DNA of 64,000 nt from HGM04593 sp045661225 (GCA_045661225.1 JAZRFF010000003.1:62001-126000); one strand, 5' to 3'. Positions 42,852 through 52,246 are shown, counted from the first letter of the stretch. The notes: generated by a model not told the origin, from the letters alone. Program-made: numbers and translations.

Positions 42852-44408
42852 ATGAGAATTAAAAATTTTATATATAAAGGAGTTATTGCGGCCGCATTTT
42901 TGACCGTAACCTCTTGCGCCGAAGGATATTTGGATACAGCACCTGCAGGCGTTATCGAGGAGTCAGAAGTAAACGAAGTGATGCAGGCCGATCCTGAGCA
43001 GATGCAGTCATACATTACCGGTGCTCAGATGAACCTCTACTGCGGTGGTGACTATTGGACAAGCCACGACGACTTCGGTCTTCCCGCAAACAAATTGATG
43101 TTTGACCTTTGGGGTGAGGATATCGCATACTACAACGATGCTCACTTCTTCTGCTACGACTATGAGCTTGACAACCGTTTGGGTAGCTACCGTCGTACAA
43201 ACGGTGTTTGGAACCAGCTTTACCTTGTTGTAAAGAACTGTAACGAGATTATCGGCAAGATGAAGCCTGCTAACGGCGACGACACTCTCCCCGCCGACAA
43301 CAAGCTTGGCCGTGCTATCCTTGGTGAGGCTTACGGTATGCGTGCATACGCTTACTACTGGCTCATCAACTTGTGGCAGCACCCCTACTCGCTCAACCCC
43401 GATGCTCTTGGCGTTCCTGTAAAGACAGAGGACGAGTACCGTATGGACCGCGTGCCTGTTAAGGACGTTTATGCACTTATCCTTTCGGACATCGACAAGG
43501 CTTACAAGAACCTCGAGGGTCTTGGTTACCACAATGGCAAGGTTGGTCTTTCAGAGTATGCAGCCGCAGCTATCTACGCTAACGTGCTTATGTTCACAGG
43601 CGACTACGAGAATGCAGCTGTCTATGCAAACAAGGCTATTGCCGGCGGTGAGCTCAACAGCGAGGCTGATATGTTGGGTGGTTTCAACTCTCTCGATATG
43701 CCCGAGGCTATCTGGGGTTACAACGTAACAAACGAGACCACAGGTTACTACGCTTCACTGTTCTCACACATCGACTCTTATATGATTGGTTACGGTGGTC
43801 AGGTAGGTTTCCGCAAGCTCGTTGCTTCGGACCTCTACAACAAGATTGCTGACAACGACGTTCGTAAGGGTTGGTTCGGTTACAAAGAGGAGTACAACCT
43901 GCTCGGTACAGTATTCGAATTGGAGCAGACTAAGGGATTCGACAAATATCTGCAGAACAAGTTCCGCGATATCTATTTGACAACAAATGGTAATGCCGAT
44001 CCTTTCACAAGCGCTATCATCTACACTCGTATCGCCGAGATGTACTTTGTAGCTGCCGAGGCTCACTACTTGAACCAGGACGAGGACAAGGCACGCGCTG
44101 CACTTAACGAGATTATGGCTACACGTGTTCCCGATTACAACTGTACTTTGACTGGCGAGGCGCTCTACAACGAGATTTGCGTTCAGAAGCGTATCGAGAT
44201 GTGGATGGAGGGTTGCCGTATGTTCGATGCTAAGCGCCGTGGCGAGGTTATCGACCGTACAACAAGCGAGAACCACTCACCTACAACACTCGAGGTGTTC
44301 AACACAAAACAGTACAAAGCTGACGAGGATTACCGTATGATTTTCCGCATTCCTACCAAGGAGTTGGAGAACAATACTAATATCCCCGCTGAGGACGATA
44401 ACGAGTAA
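42852..44408 (+). CDS. SusD/RagB-like nutrient-binding lipoprotein
   Basis: The 518-residue protein has a lipoprotein signal (lipobox VTSC, Cys22) followed by the SusD family layout: TPR-like helices with YLVVKNCNEIIGKM, the RAYAYYWLINLWQHPY motif, and a C-terminal half with EMYFVAAEAHYLNQDEDKAR. The ending, VQKRIEMWMEGCRMFDAKRRG, then RIPTKELENNTNI, is typical. It acts as the surface lid that captures ligand for the SusC partner. It follows susC after 12 bp and shares its strong codon bias. A perfect hairpin terminator follows at 44434, so susC-susD is a two-gene operon. Confidence 0.95.
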   Translation: MRIKNFIYKGVIAAAFLTVTSCAEGYLDTAPAGVIEESEVNEVMQADPEQMQSYITGAQMNLYCGGDYWTSHDDFGLPANKLMFDLWGEDIAYYNDAHFFCYDYELDNRLGSYRRTNGVWNQLYLVVKNCNEIIGKMKPANGDDTLPADNKLGRAILGEAYGMRAYAYYWLINLWQHPYSLNPDALGVPVKTEDEYRMDRVPVKDVYALILSDIDKAYKNLEGLGYHNGKVGLSEYAAAAIYANVLMFTGDYENAAVYANKAIAGGELNSEADMLGGFNSLDMPEAIWGYNVTNETTGYYASLFSHIDSYMIGYGGQVGFRKLVASDLYNKIADNDVRKGWFGYKEEYNLLGTVFELEQTKGFDKYLQNKFRDIYLTTNGNADPFTSAIIYTRIAEMYFVAAEAHYLNQDEDKARAALNEIMATRVPDYNCTLTGEALYNEICVQKRIEMWMEGCRMFDAKRRGEVIDRTTSENHSPTTLEVFNTKQYKADEDYRMIFRIPTKELENNTNIPAEDDNE

Positions 44409-44433
44409 TCATAGTTCTCAAAATATTCAAATA

Positions 44434-44453
44434 GCGACTGCAATTGCAGTCGC
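44434..44453 (+). terminator. susCD terminator
   Basis: The perfect palindrome GCGACTGCAATTGCAGTCGC is followed by AATTTTTTTG, 25 bp after the susD stop. Confidence 0.88.
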
Positions 44454-44559
44454 AATTTTTTTGCTTAAAAAAAGTGTGGGCGAGAACCTTGCCTTTAGAG
44501 CAAGAAAAGCTCACGGGACACCGAGGATTCAAAGTTGGCAATGTAACTCCCCCCTTTTT

Positions 44560-44935
44560 TCACTTTTCACTTTTCAGTTTTCACTTTTCAGTTTTAACCG
44601 CACTGCGTGCGATTGAAACTTGGCTGCGCTCGTTGCGTGCGTAAATAAATTTTCGCCCACTCGCTTGCACAAGTTTTCACTTTTCCGTTTCAATCGCACA
44701 AGTCGTCCTCGCTGTCTGCCGGAATTTCAGCGGCATTGCGTTGTGATTTTAACGGTGCCGGAAGTTTAAAAGTGAAATGTAAAAGGTTAAAGGTGAAAAC
44801 TTTTCCTCTGCTCTCGCTTGCACAAGCTTTCACTTTTCCGTTCTCCGTTTTCAGTTTTCAGTTTTTAACCGCCCACTCGCTTGCACAAGCTTTCACTTTT
44901 CCGTTTTCACTTTTCCGTTTCAACAGCACTTTGTG
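44560..44935. repeat. Degenerate CACTTTTC / CAGTTTTC repeat block
   Basis: The block is built from short units CACTTTTC, CAGTTTTC and CCGTTTTC in varying order, interrupted by longer repeats of the phrase ACTCGCTTGCACAAGCTTTCAC (present in three variants near 44658, 44813 and 44875). It looks like slippage-driven low-complexity DNA of the kind often found between genes in Bacteroidales. No coding signal is seen. Confidence 0.75.
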
Positions 44936-45017
44936 CGCTTAAATATTTGCGAGAGAAATATAAATAACTTATTTTCGTTCTTGCAATCGGGTTATACCCC
45001 CAAAAAAACAAAAAAAT

Positions 45018-45803
45018 ATGCGACACATAACCACCGATGAACTAAAAAAGATACAAATTGAGATTCTCGACGACATTGTGTCGTTCTGCGAGGAACACGG
45101 ACTGCGCTACTGCCTCGCCTATGGCACGTTGCTGGGCGCATTACGGCACAGAGGCTACATTCCCTGGGACGACGATATTGACATACATATGCCACGCCCC
45201 GACTACGAGCGTTTCATTGCTCTCTACAACCGTCGCGACGGCATAAACCGTGTCGTTACATACGAACAAGAGCGCAAGTACCACGTACCGTTCGCAAAAG
45301 TATACCGCAAAGGCACTATAGTGAACGAATTTTTCTACAAACAAAGCGTCTTTGGCGTCTACGTCGATATATTCCCACTTGACGGAATAAAAAAGAAGCG
45401 TCAGGCCTTTTGGTGCGGGCAGGGAATACGTTTTATGTACATAAAAACCTCGATATTCAACAACAGACAGAGCCTTACACGCAAATTGCGTCTGATGGTA
45501 ACGAAATTGATACTGTCGCCATTCTCGTCGCACTTCATACTCAAGCAAATGAGACGAATATCGACAAAATACCCATATGAGCAGTGCGACAAGGTATGCA
45601 GTTTCGGCTCGAGAAGCTGCATTAGAGAGATACTCCCACGCACAGTGTTCGACGAATATATAACGCTTACATTTGAAGGCAAGCAGTATCGCGCTCCAAA
45701 AGGGTACGACACCTATCTGAAACAGAAATACGGCGACTATATGCAACTGCCGCCACCCGAGGCACGCGTGTCGACACACGACTCCGAGGCCTCGTGGATA
45801 TAG
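45018..45803 (+). CDS. LicD-family transferase
   Basis: The 261-residue protein starts RHITTDELKKIQIEILDDIV and has the LicD signature LAYGTLLGALRHRGYIPWDD and DDIDIHMPRPDYERF, the nucleotidyltransferase-fold active site with its Asp cluster. Family members transfer phosphocholine or another phosphorylated group onto surface glycans. The C-terminal part ends in LPPPEARVSTHDSEASWI. No choline uptake or activation genes are nearby, so the donor is unknown. It may belong with the nucleotidyltransferase at 38054 in surface polysaccharide decoration, but they are not in one operon. Confidence 0.9.
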   Translation: MRHITTDELKKIQIEILDDIVSFCEEHGLRYCLAYGTLLGALRHRGYIPWDDDIDIHMPRPDYERFIALYNRRDGINRVVTYEQERKYHVPFAKVYRKGTIVNEFFYKQSVFGVYVDIFPLDGIKKKRQAFWCGQGIRFMYIKTSIFNNRQSLTRKLRLMVTKLILSPFSSHFILKQMRRISTKYPYEQCDKVCSFGSRSCIREILPRTVFDEYITLTFEGKQYRAPKGYDTYLKQKYGDYMQLPPPEARVSTHDSEASWI

Positions 45804-45860
45804 TAAGCCACAGATTGAACAAAAACAAGCATCTACAGTTATTACAAAAAACAGAGCAAA

Positions 45861-46594
45861 ATGGAAAAGAGAGCAAAAAAACATTCAACCGTTGCCATTG
45901 CGGCAGTATAGTCACAGCTGCAGCAATAATGACAGGCCTGATAGTACTGGGACTGTTCATTGCGCAAGGAATGGGCAAGATAGCCGACCGCGACAGATAC
46001 GTAACCGTCAAGGGGCTTGCCGAACGCGAGGTGCTCGCCAACAAAGTTGTATGGGCAATACCCTACTACTGCGTAAACAACGACATTCAGAAACTATACA
46101 AGGAACTCGACAGCAGCACCGGGAAGATAACAACGTTCCTCACCACAAACGGAATAACAGAAAGCGAGATTATACCATCGACACCCACCGTGACCGACCG
46201 TTTGGCACAAAGCTACACCCCCGAGAACCTAACCTACCGCTACCAGGCACACAGCACAATAACAGTCTCAACAGCCCAGGTCGAAAAAGTGCTTGAGCTT
46301 ATGAAGCAACTAATGAGCTTGATGAAGCAGGGAGTATCCATAGGCAGCGAATACGGTTACAACAACGATGCAACATTCGAGTACACCGACCTGAACAGCA
46401 TAAAACCCGAGATGATAGAAGAAGCCACCCGCAACGCCCGCGCCGTAGCGCTGAAATTCGCCGAGGATTCAGACAGCGAGCTTGGAAAAATAAAACACGC
46501 CAACCAAGGCCAGTTCAGCATAACAAGCGACGTCACCACCCCGCAGATAAAAAAAGTGCGTGTCGTGACAACAATAGATTATGCCCTGAAGTAA
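45861..46594 (+). CDS. SIMPL-domain (DUF541) protein with probable 5' frameshift
   Basis: The main frame encodes a SIMPL-domain envelope protein: membrane helix TGLIVLGLFIAQGM, VTVKGLAEREVLANKVVW, and the ending KKVRVVTTIDYALK. The expected N-terminus of this family (M..K-HS-VAIAAV) is present, but in another frame, starting with ATG at 45861 (MEKRAKKHSTVAIAAV) and stopping at 45909-45911. Adding one base near 45909 joins both parts into one protein of about 245 residues. Without it, translation would need a GTG at 45794 inside licD or an internal ATG at 45929 that cuts the membrane helix. An assembly error, a true mutation or a -1 shift at the A7 run (about 45874-45880) are all possible. The function of SIMPL proteins is poorly known. 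Confidence 0.75.
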
Positions 46595-46680
46595 GAAAAT
46601 CAAAGCGAAGCACAACGTCAGAATCAAAAAGAGTATATTAAACCGACATTAAACAACGTCCCATAGCTAAAAAGCAAAAA

Positions 46681-46705
46681 ATATCCTCCAGGCTCTGGAG
46701 GATAT
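46681..46705. terminator. Bidirectional terminator
   Basis: The 11-bp stem ATATCCTCCAG / CTGGAGGATAT with loop GCT is flanked by an A-rich left side and T7 right side. It lies between the convergent SIMPL and DUF5723 genes. Confidence 0.88.
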
Positions 46706-46730
46706 TTTTTTACACTTTAATTTTTATTGT

Positions 46731-48182
46731 TTACTGAGCAACCGGCTCACCACCCTTCTTAACCTCAGCCTTTACGACTTTCTTGCTCTTTGCCTTTCCA
46801 AGCGAGAAGCACATACCGAACGAGAAGTGCGAGTTGAGATTGTTTATTGGAATAAACTGCTTGTTAACCTTGTTCATAAAACAGTCCGTACCTATAAAGA
46901 AGGCATAGCCAGTAACGTGCAGATTAAGCATCAGGCCAAAGCCCGAACCGTAAGAATTAACACGACCGCTCACTGCAATATCCAGAAAATCGAGTGGCGA
47001 GCAATTAACCACCAACGACCCTTGGTTATAGGTATAAGCCTTGTCGAAACAGCCCGAATAGAGCAATCCGACGCTCAAACGACGATAGAAAGGCATCTCA
47101 TACTCAACGCCGGCATTAACCTTGGCACCAAGCCCCTCGGTGATGTTTCTTACCCCACGCTCCTTAAGAACAAAGAAATCCTCAAGGTCGTTGGCAATAT
47201 CATCAAACTGGTCATCTATGGTATTGTTACTCTCGCCGTCAACACTCATATCTCCGAAACCTTCAAAGACATACGGAGCATCGGGATTTATCTCGGAGTG
47301 AGCACTCTTTTTCCAAGATATAAAGCCAAGGTCGTTCACTGCTGCCGAAAGAGTAAGACCCTTGAGCACACCTTTATTAAAAGCATAGGCCGCTCCTAAG
47401 TCCACACCGGCACCTATTCCGTGCAAGCCGAGCGATGCCCCTTTATAGCCGGTAACAAGGTCGCCACCATTCTCCTTGGTAAAGTGTCCGCCCAATGCCA
47501 CATCGACACTACCACGTGCCATAACCTCCCATCTCTGGTCGCTTGCGCTCAAATGCATATCGCTGAAAGAAGCATCGGCGTATGCAAGGCCAAGCAACAC
47601 CTTCACACGTCCGCCAAGAGTCAACGACTCATTGACCTTGCGTGAATGACCGAGTGAAATATCGGCAAAATTACGCGTGTGGAAGTTCATTTCCGAAATA
47701 TTATACTCGCCGTTGCCCATAACCTTCATAAAACGGAAAAGGTCACGCGGCAACGAAACGCCTGTCGACGAACGGAACGTAATATCTATTGAGTTGAAAC
47801 CACCCCACGCGTGAAACGCTGTCGAGAGAATAGATAAGTCAATGTTTCCCGACATAATATTATTGTCCATAAGACCGTTTACAAAGTCATCGGTGTTCAC
47901 ATCGGGGTGCATAAAGGTAAGCAGCTTATCCTTGTCGGTCGGCGAGTGGAAAATAAAGTTACTCAAGCCAATGTTACCCATCGACTCAAGATTCATATTA
48001 CTTACGACGGGAATAGCAACGTGACCACGAGTCGACGAGAATGCAGGGTTCAAACGATAGCGATACATATAACCATCGGTGAAATATCCTGTTCGCAGAG
48101 CCTGAGCCGATGCACCCGTAAAGAGAGTAAGCAACGCTATTAGAAGTGCGGCTCTCTTAAAGCCGAAAAAAGTATTTTTCAT
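46731..48182 (-). CDS. DUF5723-family outer-membrane beta-barrel protein
   Basis: The 483-residue protein has a signal peptide (MKNTFFGFKRAALLIALLTLFTGASA) and then the family opening LRTGYFTDGYMYRYRLNPAF. Repeated amphipathic strands with Gly-rich turns continue to the end, consistent with a FadL/PorV-like beta-barrel. The tail ends in a Lys-rich segment KKVVKAEVKKGG. DUF5723 is common in Bacteroidales; the role is unknown. It follows the 634-residue lipoprotein gene by about 40 bp on the same strand, so the two probably form an operon and may act together at the outer membrane. Confidence 0.85.
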   Translation of the reverse strand: MKNTFFGFKRAALLIALLTLFTGASAQALRTGYFTDGYMYRYRLNPAFSSTRGHVAIPVVSNMNLESMGNIGLSNFIFHSPTDKDKLLTFMHPDVNTDDFVNGLMDNNIMSGNIDLSILSTAFHAWGGFNSIDITFRSSTGVSLPRDLFRFMKVMGNGEYNISEMNFHTRNFADISLGHSRKVNESLTLGGRVKVLLGLAYADASFSDMHLSASDQRWEVMARGSVDVALGGHFTKENGGDLVTGYKGASLGLHGIGAGVDLGAAYAFNKGVLKGLTLSAAVNDLGFISWKKSAHSEINPDAPYVFEGFGDMSVDGESNNTIDDQFDDIANDLEDFFVLKERGVRNITEGLGAKVNAGVEYEMPFYRRLSVGLLYSGCFDKAYTYNQGSLVVNCSPLDFLDIAVSGRVNSYGSGFGLMLNLHVTGYAFFIGTDCFMNKVNKQFIPINNLNSHFSFGMCFSLGKAKSKKVVKAEVKKGGEPVAQ

Positions 48183-48222
48183 AGCTGTATATTATTATAT
48201 AATGTACTAATTTAAATATCTC

Positions 48223-50127
48223 TTAATCAAAAAGGTCATCATCGTCGTCATCTTCGAGAAGGTCGCTAAAGTCGAACGACAGCGGTTCCTCAAGTTTAAT
48301 CACTATATTCTCGAACAGAATATATTCGTTACAGTTAAGCGCGCCCGAACCTCGGCCGTTTAAAGCAATCTTGACGGTATAAAGCTCTTTCAGTTCGTCG
48401 TTCTTGGCAGCGAAGAATATTTTTATGCTTGAACGAACAGGGTCGGTCAGACGTCCATCGACGATTCCGTTTCCGGCCGATATAACGCCATCGCCCTCGA
48501 GCCTTGCGTAAACATTCTCGAGCAAATTTCCATCAGCATCGTACGCGGTAATCTCGGGGGTGAAAGCCGCCGGAATAGTGTTCGACACGTCGGCCGACAA
48601 AGAGAGTCCTTCAATATCATTCATATTATCAAGAAACTCGGTATCGCCCTCGAACACATTATCTATAGTCTCGGTATACGAGAGCTCTATCTCGTTAAAC
48701 TCGAGAGGGATAACAATTTCGTAATTGCCCGAAACGCCCATAGAACTACCGAGTTCTACCGAAACGACATCGTCGCTGTTGTTCGTCGACATAATATCGA
48801 CAACCACCGAATGAGGCAATTTCTTAAGCAGATTATTGAGATTGTCTGTATTATTTATAACAACAAGATTCCTGGTGTTGGGCTGAATTGTGATATCTTT
48901 TGTAACTGTCGAACCGTCAATAACCTGTCCACCCTCGTCAAGACCGCGAATAACGACCCTTGAACTTACCGCAAGAGGAGAATCGTTGTTCACATTCAAA
49001 CGAAGTTCGGGATTAGCAAAGTCAAGCAACGTACCATCGTCATATAAGAAGTCAAGGTCATCGCCAAGGTCAAGTTCAACGCTCTTGCTGATATCGTCAA
49101 TATCGACATCGACCGAAGCTACAACATTCTTTATACCAAACTCGTCAACATCTATTATTGGAGTAAACATTACGTCCTCGAATGTATACAATCCACCGGC
49201 AATTGTTCCGGCAGTTATCCATACGTGGTTAGACTCAACCCTACCCGAGAAATTCAGTTCATCGGAAAGGCTGAAAGAACCGTCAACAATCTCCTGTCCG
49301 CCCTTGTAGCTGAAATCAAGAGCTTTCATATAGAAATCCCACGCCATTCTGAAGTTTCCATCATCTTCTCTTTTCTGAACACTGCCATCGAGATAAAGCC
49401 TGTGCCCATTGGCATTCTGTCCATCGGCAAGAACCACATATTGGGGAACCTCGACATAAAAATGCTCCTCATCGACACCGGCTGTTGTCAACACGATGGT
49501 GTTGAGGAACTCGTTGAACTTCTCGTCGTTAGAGCAAGAGATAACAACCTCGAGATGCATCTTTACAGGATTATCGAAATTCACTCTGTATATTTTTTTC
49601 AGTTCATTGGGAAGCCCGCTCTTTTCAAAGTCGAAGCGTACGCTGCTCTTGTCGATAGCCTCGTTCAGATAAAAAGGTACCTTTTGGTTATCAAGCTCTG
49701 CAAGAAACTCCTCTTTCATAAAATCAGGAATGAGAGGGTCGTTCTCTATGGCATTCTTGGCCTCTTCGTATGAGGCGTACATCTCCTTGAGGTTCATATG
49801 ATAAACCTGAGGAGGCACCTGAGTCTGTATATCAAGATGCTCGACTTTATTCACTGAGATTTGCGCACCGTCAAACTCACCGCTCTTGCTTATGATGTAT
49901 GTACCATCATCGTCAACCGATAGAATGTCACTCGTTTCGTGGTCAATCATTTCGGTAAGTTTAATCTCTTCGGTAGAACCAAGCGGCAACGAGAGTCCGT
50001 CGCCCACAGCAACCGTCATATCAACGTCTTTTGACAGGTCGTAGTCATCGCTGACGTTGCACGACGCAATCACGACTGAAAACGCCACAGCAACAAGCTT
50101 GCCGGCTGTAGTAAGTAAATTTTTCAT
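48223..50127 (-). CDS. Large beta-rich lipoprotein of unknown function
   Basis: The ATG at 50127 gives 634 residues with a lipoprotein signal (lipobox IASC, Cys23); an upstream TTG frame extension is unnecessary. The mature protein is acidic and beta-rich with repeated segments of the type V-x-V-D-I-D-D-I and ends in an Asp run (LLEDDDDDDLFD). No catalytic motif was seen. Bacteroides encode similar large lipoproteins next to DUF5723 barrels, and here the barrel gene follows after about 40 bp. I infer a surface complex. A TATCTTTG box on the minus strand at 50191-50198 may be its -7 element. Confidence 0.75.
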   Translation of the reverse strand: MKNLLTTAGKLVAVAFSVVIASCNVSDDYDLSKDVDMTVAVGDGLSLPLGSTEEIKLTEMIDHETSDILSVDDDGTYIISKSGEFDGAQISVNKVEHLDIQTQVPPQVYHMNLKEMYASYEEAKNAIENDPLIPDFMKEEFLAELDNQKVPFYLNEAIDKSSVRFDFEKSGLPNELKKIYRVNFDNPVKMHLEVVISCSNDEKFNEFLNTIVLTTAGVDEEHFYVEVPQYVVLADGQNANGHRLYLDGSVQKREDDGNFRMAWDFYMKALDFSYKGGQEIVDGSFSLSDELNFSGRVESNHVWITAGTIAGGLYTFEDVMFTPIIDVDEFGIKNVVASVDVDIDDISKSVELDLGDDLDFLYDDGTLLDFANPELRLNVNNDSPLAVSSRVVIRGLDEGGQVIDGSTVTKDITIQPNTRNLVVINNTDNLNNLLKKLPHSVVVDIMSTNNSDDVVSVELGSSMGVSGNYEIVIPLEFNEIELSYTETIDNVFEGDTEFLDNMNDIEGLSLSADVSNTIPAAFTPEITAYDADGNLLENVYARLEGDGVISAGNGIVDGRLTDPVRSSIKIFFAAKNDELKELYTVKIALNGRGSGALNCNEYILFENIVIKLEEPLSFDFSDLLEDDDDDDLFD

Positions 50128-50190
50128 AATAAATATCAATAGTGTTTTATATTTAAAGCCAAAAGGTTATCCAAGTAACCTTTGAATACA

Positions 50191-50198
50191 CAAAGATA
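50191..50198 (-). promoter_or_regulatory. -7 element for the lipoprotein-DUF5723 operon
   Basis: TATCTTTG on the minus strand is a full match to TAnnTTTG, 64 bp before the start codon at 50127. The -33 TTTG is not evident. Confidence 0.5.
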
Positions 50199-50325
50199 CG
50201 TCTATTTTTGTTTTTTTTACATTTTATCAGTAAATTATTGTCAACAACTACACTTTTCGCTGTATGCGAATAAAAAACATTAGTAAAATAATTGCAGCAA
50301 ATTCAAAGAATAAAAGAATTTATTG

Positions 50326-50333
50326 TATTTTTG
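50326..50333 (+). promoter_or_regulatory. -7 element before ilvA
   Basis: TATTTTTG matches TAnnTTTG about 77 bp before the ilvA start. A clear -33 box was not found. Confidence 0.5.
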
Positions 50334-50409
50334 CGCTTAACGTAATATGTAGCGCGTTAAAAACGCTGCTTAAAAGGAAAAGCACATTTAACAATAAAAC
50401 TTTAACAAT

Positions 50410-51606
50410 ATGCTGACATTAGACAAAATATACCACGCAGCATTTGTTCTCAAAGACGTTATTCGTCGCACAGAACTTATCCACGCGCCGTATATAAACC
50501 CCAAAGGCGAGATTTATTTAAAGCCCGAGAACCTTCAGCTGACAGGTTCTTTCAAGGTTCGTGGTTCTTATTACAAAATTTCCCAGCTATCCGAAGAGGA
50601 GAAGTCCAAGGGCGTTATTGCCTGCTCGGCCGGTAACCACGCACAGGGTGTAGCCCTTGCTGCTACCAAAAACGGCATCAGTTCAATAATCTGCCTCCCC
50701 GACTGTGCTCCAATTTCAAAAGTAGAAGCTACAAAGAGGTACGGTGCCGACATTTGCCTTGTTCCGGGCGTGTACGATGACGCATACAAGCGCGCTACAG
50801 AACTGCGCGACGAGAAAGGCTACACATTCATTCACCCATTTGACGATGAGGACGTAATTGCCGGTCAAGGTACCATCGGTCTTGAGCTTATTGACCAGAT
50901 AAAGGATATTGACGCTGTAATTGTGCCCATAGGCGGCGGCGGACTAATCTCGGGTGTTGCCTTTGCCATAAAGTCGCTCAACCCCAATATCAAAGTTTAC
51001 GGAGTACAGGCAGCAGGTGCGCCAAGTATGAAAAATTCCGTTGAACACAAACAGATTGAGCGTCTTGACTCTGTTTCGACCATAGCCGACGGTATTGCCG
51101 TTAAACAACCGGGCGAAAATACATTTGCTCTTTGCAACAAATACGTCGACCAAATTGTAACAGTTACCGACGACGAGGTCTCATCGGCCATTCTGTCAAT
51201 GCTCGAGCACCAGAAGCTTATTACCGAGGGTGCAGGTGCTGTTGCCGTAGCAGCAGCAATGTTCAACAAGGTTCCCGTTGAAGGCAAGAAAGTCGTTTGC
51301 GTTGTATCGGGCGGAAACATCGATGTAAATATTCTTGACCGCGTTATCAAGCGCGGACTCTCAAAATCGGGCCGTACGGCACTGCTCAAGATAGAGCTTC
51401 TTGACAAGCCCGGACAGCTTGTACAAATATCGAGCATCATTGCCGAACTGGGCGGAAACGTAATTGGGATACACCACGAGCGTACAAATGCCAACACCGA
51501 TGTCACAGGTTGCTTCATACGCGTAAGTTTGGAGACACGCAACTTCGAGCACGTCGAGCAAATTAAAAAAGCCATTCAGGACGCAGGCTTCAGAATTTGG
51601 GATTAA
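50410..51606 (+). CDS. ilvA: Threonine ammonia-lyase (threonine dehydratase)
   Basis: The 398-residue fold-type II PLP enzyme converts threonine to 2-oxobutanoate and ammonia, the first step to isoleucine. The PLP lysine is K49 in LTGSFKVRG. The phosphate-binding glycine loop is VPIGGGGLISG, with SAGNHAQGVA and VVSGGNIDVN also present. The C-terminal 70 residues form one ACT-type regulatory domain (LLDKPGQLVQISSIIAELGG). One short ACT domain and this length match the TdcB/short IlvA group. Its neighbour ridA, 35 bp downstream, removes the reactive enamine/imine products, a well-known functional pair. Confidence 0.93.
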   Translation: MLTLDKIYHAAFVLKDVIRRTELIHAPYINPKGEIYLKPENLQLTGSFKVRGSYYKISQLSEEEKSKGVIACSAGNHAQGVALAATKNGISSIICLPDCAPISKVEATKRYGADICLVPGVYDDAYKRATELRDEKGYTFIHPFDDEDVIAGQGTIGLELIDQIKDIDAVIVPIGGGGLISGVAFAIKSLNPNIKVYGVQAAGAPSMKNSVEHKQIERLDSVSTIADGIAVKQPGENTFALCNKYVDQIVTVTDDEVSSAILSMLEHQKLITEGAGAVAVAAAMFNKVPVEGKKVVCVVSGGNIDVNILDRVIKRGLSKSGRTALLKIELLDKPGQLVQISSIIAELGGNVIGIHHERTNANTDVTGCFIRVSLETRNFEHVEQIKKAIQDAGFRIWD

Positions 51607-51641
51607 CAACAAACGATTAACTATTAAAAATATACAAAATT

Positions 51642-52016
51642 ATGCTTAAGAAAGTTTATACAAAGAATGCCCCCGAGGCTATCGGTCCTTACTCACAGGC
51701 CATCATTTGCGGCAATATGCTCTTTACATCGGGACAGATACCCATTAACCCCGCAACAGGCGAGGTTGAGGCTGAGGGTATTACCGACCAGGCGACACAG
51801 GTTATGAAAAACCTATCGGCTGTACTTAGCGAAGCCGGAACATCATTCGACAATGTTGTAAAGACCACCTGCTTCTTGAGCGATATGGCCGACTTTGCAG
51901 CATTCAACGCTGTTTATGCCGAATATTTCACAAGCAAACCCGCACGCTCTTGCGTTGCAGTAAAGACTCTGCCCAAGAATGTACTTGTTGAGGTTGAGGT
52001 TATTGCCGAGATTTAA
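51642..52016 (+). CDS. ridA: RidA-family 2-iminobutanoate/2-iminopropanoate deaminase
   Basis: The 124-residue protein hydrolyses reactive imines released by PLP enzymes such as threonine dehydratase. Family motifs are visible: APEAIGPYSQAI at the start, FTSGQIPINPATGEVE, the VVKTTCFLSDMADF segment, and the substrate-binding Arg (R102) in PARSCVAVKTLPKNVLVEVEVIA. It is a homotrimeric cytosolic enzyme in the family. It follows ilvA after 35 bp, so the imine producer and its detoxifier are coexpressed. A hairpin terminator follows at 52034. Confidence 0.95.
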   Translation: MLKKVYTKNAPEAIGPYSQAIICGNMLFTSGQIPINPATGEVEAEGITDQATQVMKNLSAVLSEAGTSFDNVVKTTCFLSDMADFAAFNAVYAEYFTSKPARSCVAVKTLPKNVLVEVEVIAEI

Positions 52017-52033
52017 AAAAGCATCAAACACTG

Positions 52034-52061
52034 AAAGGGCGAGGAATTTTCCTTGCCCTTT
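52034..52061 (+). terminator. ilvA-ridA terminator
   Basis: The stem AAAGGGCGAGGAA / TTCCTTGCCCTTT (one G:T pair) is followed by a T-rich tract, 18 bp after ridA. Confidence 0.85.
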
Positions 52062-52215
52062 TTTCTTTGAGGCAGCTATGCCTGTTTGCATAAAGAGCCC
52101 TATCCTTTTTATATATAAATAGAGCATTTGAGCATTAAAGCAGGCTGTGAGAGAGTATTCCAAAGCAACGGAAGAACAAGTTTATGCAAAAAGAAGAAAA
52201 TTACCTTTAGAAAAC

Positions 52216-52246
52216 TTTGCCATTCTAAAAAAAAAGAGTAATTTTG
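52216..52246 (+). promoter_or_regulatory. rpmH promoter (TTTG-N19-TAATTTTG)
   Basis: TTTG (52216-52219) and TAATTTTG (52239-52246) are exactly 19 bp apart, an ideal Bacteroidota promoter. It is 57 bp before the rpmH start. Confidence 0.88.

Larger units (their letters stand above)
44409..45017. other. 609-bp intergenic region after susD
   Basis: It contains the susCD terminator (44434-44453), a long low-complexity repeat block (about 44560-44935) and an AT-rich stretch before licD. Short frames through the repeats have no support as genes. Confidence 0.6.

Noticed and set aside
44444..44942. Short frames in the repeat block after susD
   Set aside because: They translate the CACTTTTC repeats into Phe/Ser-rich low-complexity sequence and overlap a terminator.
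45794..45860. GTG start inside licD for the SIMPL protein
   Set aside because: The resulting N-terminus (MDIVSHRLNKNKHLQLL) has no family similarity, while the expected one is found in another frame from the ATG at 45861.
50410..52016. ilvA-ridA as a new system
   Set aside because: The pairing of threonine dehydratase with an imine deaminase is well known; it is ordinary metabolism.
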